A stretch of 27,085 bases of DNA from an uncultured Bacteroidota bacterium (GCA_900546465.1 URCX01000004.1:1-27085); one strand, 5' to 3'; positions 8,191 through 17,044 are shown, numbered from the stretch's first letter. The notes: generated by a model from the sequence alone, not told the origin. Numbers and translations: made by a program.

Positions 8191-9240
8191 ATGAAGGCGA
8201 GCAGTTCCAGAAACAGATGGAAGAGTAAGGGTAAGTCAAAACGATTGGCTTTGTTTTTCTGTTTGCTTAACAATGTTGTGCTTGCACAAAAAGACGTTGT
8301 GATATTCCACAACTGCGAAAACTTTTTCTATCCCACCAATGATACACTGACGCAGGACGATGATTACACAAGCGAAGGCAGAAAACATTGGACATTTGAA
8401 CGTTACAATAAGAAAAAGAATTCTCTCGCAAAAACATACATAGCAGCCGGAAATGGTGAATTGCCTTCCCTGATAGGCTTATGCGAAGTGGAAAACGACA
8501 ATGTTCTTAACGACCTTTGCAAAGGTACAATACTTCGAAAAGGCAATTATAAATTCATTCATTATGACTCCGATGACCTACGAGGCATCGATGTTGCTTT
8601 GCTTTATCTCCCCTCGCGATTTACGCCTTTGGAACATTATAAAATAACATACCGCTCCGACAAAGAGGAAGAACGCACAAGGGATATACTCTATGTGAAC
8701 GGCATACTCGGGAATAAGAAGATAAATATCTACGTTATCCATGCACCATCTCGTCGTGAACACAATATAAAGAAAAGCCTTCGTCAAGCCATATTTGATA
8801 CCGTTTATCGACATATCTGCCATTTGATGAGCGAAAACGACGAAACGAATTTCCTAATCATGGGAGATATGAACGACAATCCTTGGGACTCAGCCGTCAA
8901 AGATGGTTTTCGCACAATTGCCACAGCAAAAAATCCGCAGCCTCTGTTGGTTAACATCATGCAGAACAATAAAAACAAAGTCGGTTCCTATGTTTATAAC
9001 GGCTCATATCAAAGTTTCGACCAATTTATAGTCAGCCGTTCGTTGCTTGAGTTTACCGACAGCAGTGGAACAGGCAATGTTTTTCGTGCGGATTTTCTTA
9101 CCGATGGCAATCCTAAACATCGCCTTCTCACACCTTATTCCACCTATAAAGGCACTTACTATCAAGGAGGTATTAGCGACCATTTCCCAATAGTAATGGT
9201 GATAAACGATAAAGCAGGCTCTCAAAAAAGCAATCCCTAA
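8191..9240 (+). CDS. Secreted endonuclease/exonuclease/phosphatase-family protein
   Basis: A 349-residue exported protein with the endonuclease/exonuclease/phosphatase fold (metal-dependent DNases and phosphodiesterases). The start at 8191 is preferred over 8152 because 8152 lies in the terminator stem. It has an unusually long basic n-region (about 18 residues) before the hydrophobic core LALFFCLLNNVVLAQ. Catalytic motifs appear in order: NCENFF, LCEVEN (the metal-binding Glu), RGIDVALLY, IHAPSRR, MGDMNDNP and SDHFPIVM (the final Asp-His pair). The substrate could be extracellular DNA or a phosphoester; sequence alone does not decide. No -7 box is visible between the hairpin and the ATG, so expression may depend on read-through from gcvT. 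Confidence 0.8.
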   Translation: MKASSSRNRWKSKGKSKRLALFFCLLNNVVLAQKDVVIFHNCENFFYPTNDTLTQDDDYTSEGRKHWTFERYNKKKNSLAKTYIAAGNGELPSLIGLCEVENDNVLNDLCKGTILRKGNYKFIHYDSDDLRGIDVALLYLPSRFTPLEHYKITYRSDKEEERTRDILYVNGILGNKKINIYVIHAPSRREHNIKKSLRQAIFDTVYRHICHLMSENDETNFLIMGDMNDNPWDSAVKDGFRTIATAKNPQPLLVNIMQNNKNKVGSYVYNGSYQSFDQFIVSRSLLEFTDSSGTGNVFRADFLTDGNPKHRLLTPYSTYKGTYYQGGISDHFPIVMVINDKAGSQKSNP

Positions 9241-9577
9241 GAGGTCTGATACAAGAAAAAACTGCCGTAAACCTCAAAAAACATATACGATAGTATTATC
9301 TTACTAGGAAATAGAGGTGTGGATATGTCGAATTTATTGGATTCGATTATAGAAAATCGGACTTGCTCGTTCGCAGTTTGCAATCTTCGGGAAGTCTTTT
9401 CGACTTGGGCAGAGAGGAATAAGAGGGAAAGGATTGTCGAATTTCGGCTTTTCCGAGAGAAAAAAACTTGAGAGAGGAAGCGATAAAGTTCGGAAATTTT
9501 ATCACTTAATGCGTGTTGCTTCATAGGATTGTTGTAAATTTGCACTTGGTTGTTGAATTTGGAAAGGAGATATTGTC
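9241..9577. other. 337-bp gap before the reductase gene
   Basis: It contains a short inverted repeat (GATAAA ... TTTATC, about 9482-9503) and the -7 box at 9535-9543. No gene or RNA was recognised; the minus-strand open frame across it has no familiar features. Confidence 0.5.
9535..9543 (+). promoter_or_regulatory. -7 box of the FabG-like gene
   Basis: TAAATTTGC matches the consensus. A TTGC at 9516-9519 is a possible -33 element at slightly short spacing. Confidence 0.6.
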
Positions 9578-10324
9578 ATGAAACTTGAAAACAAAGTCGC
9601 CATAATCACGGGCGGCAGTCGCGGAATCGGTTATTCCACAGTGGAGAAATTTATCAAAGAAGGTGCAAAAGTTTGTCTTACGGCAAGCAGTGAAATGTCT
9701 GTCGCAAAAGCCGTTGCAAAGCTGGAAAAGGATTATCCCGATGCGGATATCATGGGTATTGCTCCTCTGCTCGGCAGTTTGGAGTCTGTGAAAAGTGAGT
9801 TCGCAAAGGTGATAAGGAAGCATGGAAGGATTGATATTCTTATAAATAATGCAGGAATGTCGGAATCCACTCCTCTTTCCGCTTATACCGAAGAACTGTA
9901 TGAAAAGATTATGGATTTGAATGTGAAGGGTGTGTTCACTTGTTCAAAGGTTGCGGCAGATTATATGGAGAAACAGCATGGCGGAGTTATCATCAATACT
10001 TCCTCAGTCGTAAGTATTACAGGTCAGCCGGCAGGTTTTGCGTATCCGGCATCTAAGTCTGCCGTCAACGCAATGACCCTTTCAATGGCAAGAGAATTAG
10101 GTCCCAAAGGCATAAGAGTAAATGCCGTTGCTCCGGGAATTACAGAAACGGATATGATGAAAGCCGTACCGAAAGAGGTTATCGAACCATTGATAAAAAC
10201 AATACCTCTTAGAAGAATCGGACAAGCGGAAGATATTGCCAATGCTTTTGCCTTTCTTGCCTCCGACGAAGCATCTTATATCACCGGCATTGTGCTGAAT
10301 GTTGACGGCCTTGCAAGAGTATAA
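9578..10324 (+). CDS. fabG: FabG-like short-chain dehydrogenase/reductase
   Basis: A 248-residue classical SDR most like 3-oxoacyl-ACP reductase, which reduces beta-ketoacyl-ACP with NADPH in fatty acid synthesis. It has the TGGSRGIG cofactor loop (11-18), NNAG (90-93), catalytic Ser at about 143, and YPASK with Tyr156 and Lys160. The C-terminal SDR pattern APGITETDM ... FLASDEASYITG is also present. AAAGGAG sits 8-14 bases before the ATG, a clear ribosome-binding site. It stands alone, not in a fab cluster, so it could be another SDR with a different alcohol or ketone substrate. Confidence 0.78.
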   Translation: MKLENKVAIITGGSRGIGYSTVEKFIKEGAKVCLTASSEMSVAKAVAKLEKDYPDADIMGIAPLLGSLESVKSEFAKVIRKHGRIDILINNAGMSESTPLSAYTEELYEKIMDLNVKGVFTCSKVAADYMEKQHGGVIINTSSVVSITGQPAGFAYPASKSAVNAMTLSMARELGPKGIRVNAVAPGITETDMMKAVPKEVIEPLIKTIPLRRIGQAEDIANAFAFLASDEASYITGIVLNVDGLARV

Positions 10325-10348
10325 ATTGCAATTCTCTTATACAGGAAG

Positions 10349-12034
10349 CTACCGAAGAACCTCAACAGTTCCATTGAACTCGAAGTCCCGAGTCTTCCCT
10401 TTTGCTTTGAAACGATACAAATATGTACCCGAAGGAGTATTGGTTGCTTCCGGCGACCAAAAGTCTTCTTTTCGTTTTATGTTTTCCCTATAATACACCC
10501 TCCGTCCATGTCTGCTATAAATTGCCAATTCATTATAAGAGAAGAAACTATTACCAAGCAAACCATGGATTTCAAAAATATCATTCACTCCGTCGCCGTT
10601 GGCACTAACCATATTAGGGAACATAAGGTTGATTATATGCAAATTCAGATGGTAAGCACTGTCGCAACCGTTGAGGTCGGTGTAAACGTTATCATATTCC
10701 CCTGCTTCATTTTCTGAAAAGCCATGTTCCTTATAGGTCTCTCCTTTATATATTTCAACTTCCAATGTATCAGTAAACAATTCCCATACGGTAAGGTGCA
10801 ATGTAACCAAACTATCACAACCATTTATTGTCTGTAAGTGCTGAGTATATATTCCGCTCTCCGTTTCGTTAAAACCATTATCCTCGTATGCTATTCCGCA
10901 AAGTTCGGAATATATGGTGTCATTATAAACAGGGTGAACAATAAGGTCTAAATGTACTATGCTGTCGCAAGCATATTGAGAAGAAAGTCTGCGAGTATAA
11001 ATTCCTGTTTCGGATTGTACAAAATCATTTTCGGCATATGTTTCTCCTTGGCAGATTTCTGCCGATATGGTGTATTCGTATGTCGGGTGAACGGCAAGAT
11101 TGAGAGTTACAACGCTGTCGCAACCATAAATATTCTGAAACGAATGTACGTAAGAGCCTGCCTCATTTTCCGAAAAATCGTATAGAGAATAGGTCTCATT
11201 ATCGCATATCTCCGCATTTATATTCCAAGCATGGGAAGGCAACACATGCAAATTAAGCCTTACCACACTGTCGCAGCCATACACGCTTTGCAAATTAAGA
11301 ACGTATATTCCGCTTTCCATTTCGTTAAAACCGTTACTGTTATATACATCTCCAAGACAAATGGTATCGTAAATCAATGTATCATAAGTAGGATATACAA
11401 TCAGGGAAAGAGCAATCAAGCTGTCACAACCTCTATCCGTCTGTTGGTTCCATGTGTATAAACCCGTACTGTCGGCAGAGAACATATCATCAACGTATGT
11501 TTGGTTATTACAAATAGAATGATATATTGTATCATAATAAGAAGGATTGACAACTATGGTCTTCATTGCAGAACCTCGACAATCCTCACCATCCTTAACG
11601 CTTAATGTATATTCATTTGTTTGGTCGGCAACAATCATAATACTGTCTGTGGTTTCCTGTGTATTCCACAAGTAACTTACATTCGGCGAATTGAGCTCAT
11701 CGAATTGTTCCGCTCTCAATATTACCGTATCTCTTTGACAAACCGTATCTGGTGCAAGAATTTTTGCAAAGTTGAAGTCTATTGTTATTGGAACGTTCAA
11801 GGTATCCGAGCAGTAAGAATCTGAAAGCAAAGAAATCAATTTGATGTCGTAAACACCGTTTTGAGGATAATATCTTTCCGGATTGTCTTCCGGAGAAAAA
11901 GTTCCGTCATCAAATTCCCAAAAAGTAGTATCGACCATCTGCCTCGTAAAGGCGTTATATGCTGTATCGAAATCCAAATAGCTCAAATTTTCAAAATAAA
12001 CCTTGCTTTCGCAAGTGTCTATTCTATAAGTCAT
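10349..12034 (-). pseudogene. 5'-truncated type IX (gliding-type C-terminus) adhesin
   Basis: A 561-residue frame on the minus strand without a signal peptide, although every recognisable domain belongs to an exported protein. It begins with a PKD-like domain (FWEFDDGTFSPEDNP). Six repeats of about 48 residues follow, each with C-x2-x-ETY, an acidic GF/DF-NE-ESG-Y stretch and a GCDS core. The end, from about residue 472, is a gliding-motility-associated C-terminal domain (MVSANGDGVNDIFEIHG ... SGTYLYRFKAKG), a type IX secretion signal. The frame is open upstream of the ATG at 12034 to the terminator after the tRNA, without a start or a recognised promoter. I read it as the 3' portion of a larger adhesin gene. 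It could alternatively be expressed as an unexported remnant. Confidence 0.8.
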
Positions 12035-12120
12035 TTTGATTTCACAGAATATAAACGTACTTCTTTGAGTTGATATGTCGATTTGCTGACGAATGAAAGA
12101 AGTATTAGCATCAAAAGAAA

Positions 12121-12151
12121 AGAGGAAAACACCGTTTTGATGTTTTCCTCT
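12121..12151 (-). terminator. Terminator of the initiator tRNA
   Basis: A perfect 11-bp stem (AGAGGAAAACA at 12121-12131 with its complement at 12141-12151) with a 9-base loop. On the minus strand it is followed by TTTCTTTT. Confidence 0.88.
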
Positions 12152-12155
12152 TAGG

Positions 12156-12227
<72 letters not shown>

Positions 12228-12244
12228 CTCTGTCTTTTCGTTTT

Positions 12245-12276
12245 GCAAAGGTACGACTATTTTCCGAATTTGCAAA
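12245..12276 (-). promoter_or_regulatory. tRNA promoter, full -33/-7
   Basis: On the minus strand TTTG (12276-12273) is followed after exactly 19 bases by TACCTTTGC (12253-12245), a perfect Bacteroidetes housekeeping promoter 17 bases upstream of the tRNA. Confidence 0.85.
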
Positions 12277-12295
12277 CTTTTCTTTCGGTTTTTTG

Positions 12296-13123
12296 CTATT
12301 GTCGTAAGAATGAGGCCATTTCTTCTTGCAATTCTTTGGCTTTTTGAGCTGCTGTCTCTGCAAAACTCTCTTGTTTGTCGGCAAATATGATTCCTCTGGA
12401 CGAATTTACCAATAAACCGCAGTCTTTCGTCAATCCGTATTTGCAAACTTGCGAAAGAGAACCTCCCTGAGCGCCAACCCCGGGAACCAAAAGAAAATGC
12501 TCAGGTGCCAATTCCCGTATTCTTCCGAACATTTCGGCTTGTGTAGCTCCGCAAACGAACATCATATTATCTTTCGTAGCCCACTGTTGCGACTTTATCA
12601 AGACACGTTCAAAGAGTTTCAAATCCTCTTTATCCCTTATGAACTGAAAATCTTCTGCTCCTTTGTTTGATGTCAGTGCAAGCAAAATCACCCATTTGTT
12701 TTCGTAAACAGTGAATGGTTTTACGGAGTCTTCTCCCATATAAGGAGCTATTGTCATGGAATCAAATCCGAAATCGCTTTCAGGAGATAGGAATGCTTTT
12801 GCATATTGTTGCGATGTGTTTCCTATGTCTCCTCGTTTTGCGTCGGCTATGGTGAAACATTCTTTGTCGAAACGGTGTAGGTAATCCATTGTTTTCTTCA
12901 AACTGATTAAGCCTTTTATGCCTTGTGATTCGTAAAATGCCAAATTAGGTTTGTAAGCTACGGTATAAGGCAATGTGGAGTCTATTATTGCTTTGTTAAA
13001 TTCAAATATCGGGTCTTCTTTGCCTGCCAAGCATTCCGGCAATTTGCTGATGTCGCTATCCAATCCGACACAAAGAAAACTCTTCTTACGTTTTATCAAT
13101 TCAATAAGTTCCTGTCTGTTCAT
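12296..13123 (-). CDS. pyrF: Orotidine 5'-phosphate decarboxylase (type 2)
   Basis: Catalyses the last step of UMP synthesis, decarboxylation of OMP. It has 275 residues, the length of the longer type 2 enzymes. Motifs are FLCVGLDSDISKLP near the start, FTIADAKRGDIGNTS with the catalytic Lys-Asp pair, FLLVPGVGAQGG, and LLVNSSRGIIFA near the end. The -7 box at 13148-13156 supports the ATG at 13123. The initiator tRNA lies 68 bases downstream with its own promoter. Confidence 0.95.
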   Translation of the reverse strand: MNRQELIELIKRKKSFLCVGLDSDISKLPECLAGKEDPIFEFNKAIIDSTLPYTVAYKPNLAFYESQGIKGLISLKKTMDYLHRFDKECFTIADAKRGDIGNTSQQYAKAFLSPESDFGFDSMTIAPYMGEDSVKPFTVYENKWVILLALTSNKGAEDFQFIRDKEDLKLFERVLIKSQQWATKDNMMFVCGATQAEMFGRIRELAPEHFLLVPGVGAQGGSLSQVCKYGLTKDCGLLVNSSRGIIFADKQESFAETAAQKAKELQEEMASFLRQ

Positions 13124-13147
13124 GGTTTCGATATTTTGTAACGGTTT

Positions 13148-13156
13148 GCAAAGGTA
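13148..13156 (-). promoter_or_regulatory. pyrF -7 promoter box
   Basis: The minus strand reads TACCTTTGC, 24 bases before the pyrF ATG. Confidence 0.65.
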
Positions 13157-13213
13157 GCAAAATATTCCAAGGCGATATGCGTTTACAGAGAAAATGTCGG
13201 AGAGATGGAAAAC

Positions 13214-13639
13214 ATGAATATAGAAGACAAATCAAAGCAAGCGAAGCAGCTGCATTCACAAAGATACAGTTGTTCTCAGTCTGTGGTGATGACTTTTGCG
13301 GAAGATTTAGGCATAAAGTCCGAATTGGCAGAACGAATGTCCGCAGCCTTTGGCGGAGGTGTGGCAAAAATGGGAGAGGTATGCGGTTGTGTCAGTGCAA
13401 TGGCTGTTTTGAGCGGATTTGTAAAAGAGAACCAAACCATAGAAGGTAAGGTCGATAAGATGAAAGCCATGGCATGGACAAAAGATTTGGCAGAGAAATT
13501 CCGCAACGAATGCGGCGATATTGTATGCAGACAGTTGAAAGCACCGGAGGCAATCACCGGAAGAACTCCCAAGCCTTGTAGGGAATTGGTAGGTATTGCT
13601 GCAAGATTGATAGCCGAAAAACTAAGTGCAGAAGAGTAA
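13214..13639 (+). CDS. C_GCAxxG_C_C family redox/metal-type protein
   Basis: A small cytosolic protein (141 residues) of the C_GCAxxG_C_C family, named after its conserved Cys pattern. The cysteines appear here in YSCSQSV, GEVCGCVSAMAVLSG, CGDIVC and KPCREL, and FGGGVAKMGE is also typical. The biochemical role of the family is not established; the Cys pattern suggests metal or redox chemistry. Two ATGs are available at 13205 and 13214. GGAGAG at 13199-13204 touches the first but sits 9 bases before the second, so 13214 is preferred. It is divergent from pyrF; no plus-strand -7 box was found. Confidence 0.82.
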   Translation: MNIEDKSKQAKQLHSQRYSCSQSVVMTFAEDLGIKSELAERMSAAFGGGVAKMGEVCGCVSAMAVLSGFVKENQTIEGKVDKMKAMAWTKDLAEKFRNECGDIVCRQLKAPEAITGRTPKPCRELVGIAARLIAEKLSAEE

Positions 13640-13683
13640 TACAATACAATCGATTATGATTTTGCAGAGCTTTTATTTGTATT

Positions 13684-13703
13684 CAAGGCATTGTCATGCC
13701 TTG
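13684..13703. terminator. Hairpin between convergent genes
   Basis: CAAGGCA and TGCCTTG form a perfect 7-bp stem with a 6-base loop, 10 bases past the nadD stop. No T run follows on either strand, so its terminator role is uncertain. Confidence 0.4.
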
Positions 13704-13712
13704 CCGATTTGG

Positions 13713-14309
13713 TTATTTCTTATAATAGCCTCCCTTTTCTATTTCTTCCCTCACACAATCCGGCAATAAATATCTCACAGATTTGCCTTTTCTGATGTTT
13801 TCCCTAATCATAGAAGAAGAAATATCCATTTGCGGAGCGTCAATCATGCTCACATTTTCATGCTTCAAAAATTCGGAATAATCGCACTTAGGTCGCGGAT
13901 ATACCAATACCTTATAATATTGCAGTATCACCTGATAATTTTTCCATTTGTCGAACGTCTCTATATTATCCTGCCCCATTATGATGGTAAATTCTCTGTT
14001 GGGATATTTCTCACTAAGATATGCCAGAGTGTTCACCGTATATGAAGGAGAGGGTAAGTAAAACTCGATATCACAAGCCCTAAGCAGAGGATTGTCCTCT
14101 ATTGCCATTTGAACCAAAGCAAACCTTTTTCTATCGTCAAGCAAAGCTTTTCGCTGCTTCAAAGGATTCTGCTTGCTGACAACAAACCACAGTTGTTCCA
14201 AGTCCGAATTTTGAGCTATATGATTGGCAAGAATCAAATGTCCGTGATGAATCGGATTGAAACTGCCGAAGTATAAACCCGTTTTTTTCTTTTCCTGTTT
14301 GGATTGCAT
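13713..14309 (-). CDS. nadD: Nicotinate-nucleotide adenylyltransferase
   Basis: Makes deamido-NAD from nicotinate mononucleotide and ATP. It has 198 residues from MQSKQEKKKTGLYFG. The nucleotidyltransferase loop GSFNPIHHGH is close to the N-terminus, and the family end signature ISSSMIRENIRKGKSVRYLLP is clear. The frame extends upstream to 14369, but the -7 box at 14342-14350 would fall inside it, so the ATG at 14309 is chosen. It is divergent from the secreted thioredoxin-fold gene at 14445. Confidence 0.93.
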   Translation of the reverse strand: MQSKQEKKKTGLYFGSFNPIHHGHLILANHIAQNSDLEQLWFVVSKQNPLKQRKALLDDRKRFALVQMAIEDNPLLRACDIEFYLPSPSYTVNTLAYLSEKYPNREFTIIMGQDNIETFDKWKNYQVILQYYKVLVYPRPKCDYSEFLKHENVSMIDAPQMDISSSMIRENIRKGKSVRYLLPDCVREEIEKGGYYKK

Positions 14310-14341
14310 ATAGAAAAAACTATTTTTACTCCCCTGTTGTG

Positions 14342-14350
14342 GCAAAGATA
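14342..14350 (-). promoter_or_regulatory. nadD -7 promoter box
   Basis: The minus strand reads TATCTTTGC. A CAAA on the plus strand at 14367-14370 is a possible -33 element at shortened spacing. Confidence 0.6.
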
Positions 14351-14381
14351 CCCTCAAAGCCTGTTTCAAACACGCTTTTTC

Positions 14382-14392
14382 AAACGCCGTTT
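14382..14392. repeat. Single AAACGCCGTTT palindrome between divergent promoters
   Basis: A perfect copy of the palindromic motif found in arrays elsewhere in the window. It sits between the nadD promoter (-) and the promoter of the gene at 14445 (+). A related but degenerate CACGCTTTTT lies 12 bases upstream. Confidence 0.7.
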
Positions 14393-14415
14393 CACTACGG
14401 CTTGAAAATATTTCT

Positions 14416-14424
14416 TAGCTTTGC
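14416..14424 (+). promoter_or_regulatory. -7 box of the secreted thioredoxin-fold gene
   Basis: TAGCTTTGC matches the consensus, 20 bases before the ATG at 14445. Confidence 0.65.
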
Positions 14425-14444
14425 ACACTTGAAACAAAGAAGAC

Positions 14445-15854
14445 ATGAAGAGAACGGCATTTTTGGCATTTTTATTTTTTGCAAGCGGTTTGTTCGCTCA
14501 AAACATCAGTATCAAAGGAATCGGAAAAAACATCAGCGGTCAACATATTCGTTTATTCGTATCGGAGGATAATTTCTCCGGTTTGGAAGTTCAGAAAGGC
14601 GATGTGCAGTTATCAGACGATGACGAAGAGTTCGAATTTGCTTTCACGGCAGACGGAGCAAACATAGTAACCTTAAAGATAAATGCTTTCGAATACAGTT
14701 TCATCGCACAGCCCGGAAATATATACAATCTCAGCATTGATTCCATAAATTATGCCATTGCAGATTCAGTAAACGTGCTTCTCTACAAGTATATCCTGCC
14801 TATACGCATAAACAATCTTGCTCAAAACGACATAAACATAAAGATAGCTGATTTTGATAATAAGATGGAAGACTTTATTGCCTCGCACGGCAGGGAATTA
14901 TTGGTGAACAAGGATTCTCTTGCGGTGAAAGCTCTCTATGATTTGGCAAACAGTTTCCTGAAAAACGAAGATACGACATCTTATTTCGCCACGTACGTAA
15001 AATATGAATTGGGGAAAATGGAATATGTTCTAAGATTGAAAGCTCGGAAGAAGCAGCGACTTGAACTCTTCGGGGATAAGCCGATACAATATTATAATTT
15101 AGGTTATACAGACTGCTTCAACCATATCTTCGGACACTATTTCTCCCATGGCAATAAATATATTTCCCAAGACGAATTGGAGTTCTGGCTCTCTAACAAC
15201 AATTACGATGACCTCACCGATGCTCTCGGCAAGGACAAAGTCTTAAAGAACGAAGTCTTTCGGGAACTTGTGCTTATTAAAGGTATGAGAGACGCTTTCT
15301 TGGACGGGCTTTACGATGGTCATGACATAATAAAGATGTTGGAAAAACTCGCTTCCGGAACCAAATTCGAAGAACATAGGAAAATTGCCCTCAACACGGT
15401 GGAATATCTTATGAGAACTTCCCACAAAGGTTTGCAATCAAAAGATTTCACCTTGACCAACATCAGCGGAGAAAAGCAAAGTCTGCAACAATACCTTGGA
15501 AAACCACTTGTATTGAACTTTGTAAAACTCGATGACCTTACTTCAAAGAGAGAATTGGAAGTTGTGAACTTCATGTACGACCAAATCAAAAGCGAATGCG
15601 AAGTATTGACAATCTGTTGCGATAGAAACCTCGATGCAATGTACAATTTCCTTCAAAACAATAAGACAGGGAATAAATACAAATGGAAATTCGCCTATTT
15701 CGACACCAATTACGATTTATTGGAGTATTATCAGGTAAAAGCCTTTCCTCTTTTCATTCTCATCTCTCCCGATGGCAAGGTTGAGGAAAACCCCATGAAA
15801 GAACCGAGTGAAGGAAGCCTTATAAGGTTTATGCCAAAGGAAAACAAGAAATAA
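14445..15854 (+). CDS. Secreted thioredoxin-fold protein without CXXC
   Basis: A 469-residue exported protein. The signal peptide MKRTAFLAFLFFASGLFAQ is followed by a DUF4369-like beta-rich region (about 20-110), a long helical middle (about 115-330) and a TlpA/ResA-like C-terminal domain from about 340. Typical TlpA-family features there are FTLTNISGEKQSLQQYLGK, a predicted beta strand VLNFV and a late YYQVKAFPLFILISPDGKV with the cis-Pro. At the place where the active-site WCxxC should stand it has KLDDLTSKRE, so the thiol pair is lost. A disulfide exchange role is therefore unlikely; a binding or structural envelope role is inferred. It has its own promoter. Confidence 0.75.
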   Translation: MKRTAFLAFLFFASGLFAQNISIKGIGKNISGQHIRLFVSEDNFSGLEVQKGDVQLSDDDEEFEFAFTADGANIVTLKINAFEYSFIAQPGNIYNLSIDSINYAIADSVNVLLYKYILPIRINNLAQNDINIKIADFDNKMEDFIASHGRELLVNKDSLAVKALYDLANSFLKNEDTTSYFATYVKYELGKMEYVLRLKARKKQRLELFGDKPIQYYNLGYTDCFNHIFGHYFSHGNKYISQDELEFWLSNNNYDDLTDALGKDKVLKNEVFRELVLIKGMRDAFLDGLYDGHDIIKMLEKLASGTKFEEHRKIALNTVEYLMRTSHKGLQSKDFTLTNISGEKQSLQQYLGKPLVLNFVKLDDLTSKRELEVVNFMYDQIKSECEVLTICCDRNLDAMYNFLQNNKTGNKYKWKFAYFDTNYDLLEYYQVKAFPLFILISPDGKVEENPMKEPSEGSLIRFMPKENKK

Positions 15855-15881
15855 GATTTCACCCTACACCCATCTGAGAAA

Positions 15882-15909
15882 ACATGCTTATCACACTCGA
15901 CAAGCATGT
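15882..15909 (+). terminator. Possible weak terminator hairpin
   Basis: ACATGCTT and AAGCATGT form a perfect 8-bp stem with a 12-base loop, 28 bases past the previous stop. The following T run is delayed (ACGTCTTTT), so the call is tentative. Confidence 0.4.
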
Positions 15910-15975
15910 AATTACGTCTTTTGCCATACATATATCCGCCACCCCTATAACACCTATCAAATCAAGCCATTATCC

Positions 15976-16049
15976 AAACGCCCTTTCAGAAAAACAGAAC
16001 GCCGTTCCAAGAAATTCAAACGCCCTTTCAATTTTCCGAAACGGCGTTT
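15976..16049. repeat. Phased 21-bp palindromic repeat block C
   Basis: Four motif copies start at 15976 (AAACGCCCTTT), 15997 (GAACGCCGTTC), 16018 (AAACGCCCTTT) and 16039 (AAACGGCGTTT, perfect), spaced exactly 21, 21 and 21. The block ends 12 bases before the -7 box of the next gene, so it overlaps the promoter region. Confidence 0.88.
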
Positions 16050-16060
16050 GAAAAAATTCG

Positions 16061-16069
16061 TATATTTGC
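16061..16069 (+). promoter_or_regulatory. -7 box downstream of repeat block C
   Basis: TATATTTGC matches the consensus, 24 bases before the ATG at 16093. It shows that the in-frame TTG at 16048 is not the start. Confidence 0.65.
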
Positions 16070-16092
16070 AGGTGAAAACAATCCTTGAAATC

Positions 16093-16539
16093 ATGAAGAA
16101 AAGAATTGCGTTATTGTTCGGTATGTTGCTGTTTGTATGCCTTGTGAAAGCTCAAACTTGCGGCAAAGAGCCTTTCCCTTATTACGTAGGTAAGGATTAT
16201 GTCGTTGTAGGTGTAAGTGCAAATACTTCGGACAAAGAGTTGTTGGACATAAGAAAGAACATATTGAAGTATTCTTCCGTTCGCTTTACCAATTTCGATG
16301 TAATACGGGGCAAGGACGGCAAAATTCAGTTCCTTTCCATGGAAATAGATTGCAGAGACGGCTACAAGGCTTCGATATCCCACAGTTTCGAAAAAGGAGA
16401 TAAATCTGTTCACGGATTTATTCGCGATTATACACGCACCAATTACGACAGAGCGTTTTATTATGGGGATTTGACAGCGGAACAAGCCGGAATAGAACGG
16501 GTTAAACGCGTGTTGGAGAAGACAAAAGAAACGGAATAA
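16093..16539 (+). CDS. Small secreted protein of unknown function
   Basis: 148 residues with a clear signal peptide (MKKRIALLFGMLLFVCLVKAQ) and a mature part of about 128 residues. A basic, polar beta/alpha pattern is visible (YVVVGVSANTSDKELLDIRK, then FDVIRGKDGKIQFLSMEIDC). It has two Cys in the mature protein and no lipobox. I do not recognise a family. The ATG at 16093 fits the promoter at 16061. The gene lies where the ribosomal protein L28 gene (rpmB) usually precedes rpmG in this phylum. Confidence 0.7.
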   Translation: MKKRIALLFGMLLFVCLVKAQTCGKEPFPYYVGKDYVVVGVSANTSDKELLDIRKNILKYSSVRFTNFDVIRGKDGKIQFLSMEIDCRDGYKASISHSFEKGDKSVHGFIRDYTRTNYDRAFYYGDLTAEQAGIERVKRVLEKTKETE

Positions 16540-16582
16540 TAAATTTTTCGGCAGAATATTAGGTCAGAACGAAAAATCTAAG

Positions 16583-16591
16583 TAACTTTGC
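16583..16591 (+). promoter_or_regulatory. rpmG -7 promoter box
   Basis: TAACTTTGC matches the consensus, 21 bases before the rpmG ATG. Confidence 0.65.
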
Positions 16592-16612
16592 ACCCTCAAA
16601 AAGATATATAAA

Positions 16613-16801
16613 ATGGCAAAGAAATCGAAAGACGTAAGAGTTCAGGTGATATTGGAATGTACGGAACATAAGGCATCGGGAATGCCTGGAACTTCTCGTT
16701 ATATCACGACAAAATCAAAGAAGAACACTCCGGAGAGATTGGAATTGAAGAAATACAATCCTATATTGAAGAGAATGACTGTACACAAGGAAATAAAATA
16801 A
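16613..16801 (+). CDS. rpmG: 50S ribosomal protein L33
   Basis: A 62-residue large-subunit ribosomal protein with the L33 pattern RVQVILECTEHK, SRYITTKSKKNTPERLELKKYNP and the end MTVHKEIK. The zinc-binding cysteine pairs of the C+ form are missing (only one Cys), so this is the zinc-independent form. The DUF4295 gene follows after 22 bases. Confidence 0.96.
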   Translation: MAKKSKDVRVQVILECTEHKASGMPGTSRYITTKSKKNTPERLELKKYNPILKRMTVHKEIK

Positions 16802-16823
16802 CAAAATAAGAGGAGTATAGAAG

Positions 16824-16979
16824 ATGGCAAAGAAAGTAGTTGCAACCCTTAAAACATCAACGGGTAAGGATTTTGCAAAAGTGATAAGAACTTTGCGTTC
16901 CGAAAAAACGGGAGCATATACGTTCAAAGAGGAAATCATACCTTCCGACAGCGTAAAGGAATATTTTGCGAAGAAGTAA
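16824..16979 (+). CDS. DUF4295 family small basic protein
   Basis: A 51-residue basic protein starting MAKKVVATLKTSTGKDFAKV and ending KEYFAKK. This is the Bacteroidetes-specific DUF4295 family, regularly encoded directly after rpmG; a ribosome-associated role is inferred from that position and composition. AGGAG stands 9 bases before the ATG. It is followed by a terminator, so it ends the rpmG transcript. Confidence 0.9.
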   Translation: MAKKVVATLKTSTGKDFAKVIRTLRSEKTGAYTFKEEIIPSDSVKEYFAKK

Positions 16980-17044
16980 GCCTTGTTCGATATTCGGTTT
17001 CGAGAAGCGAACATTGTTGTCCGGAGGACGTTTTTTGAATTAAG

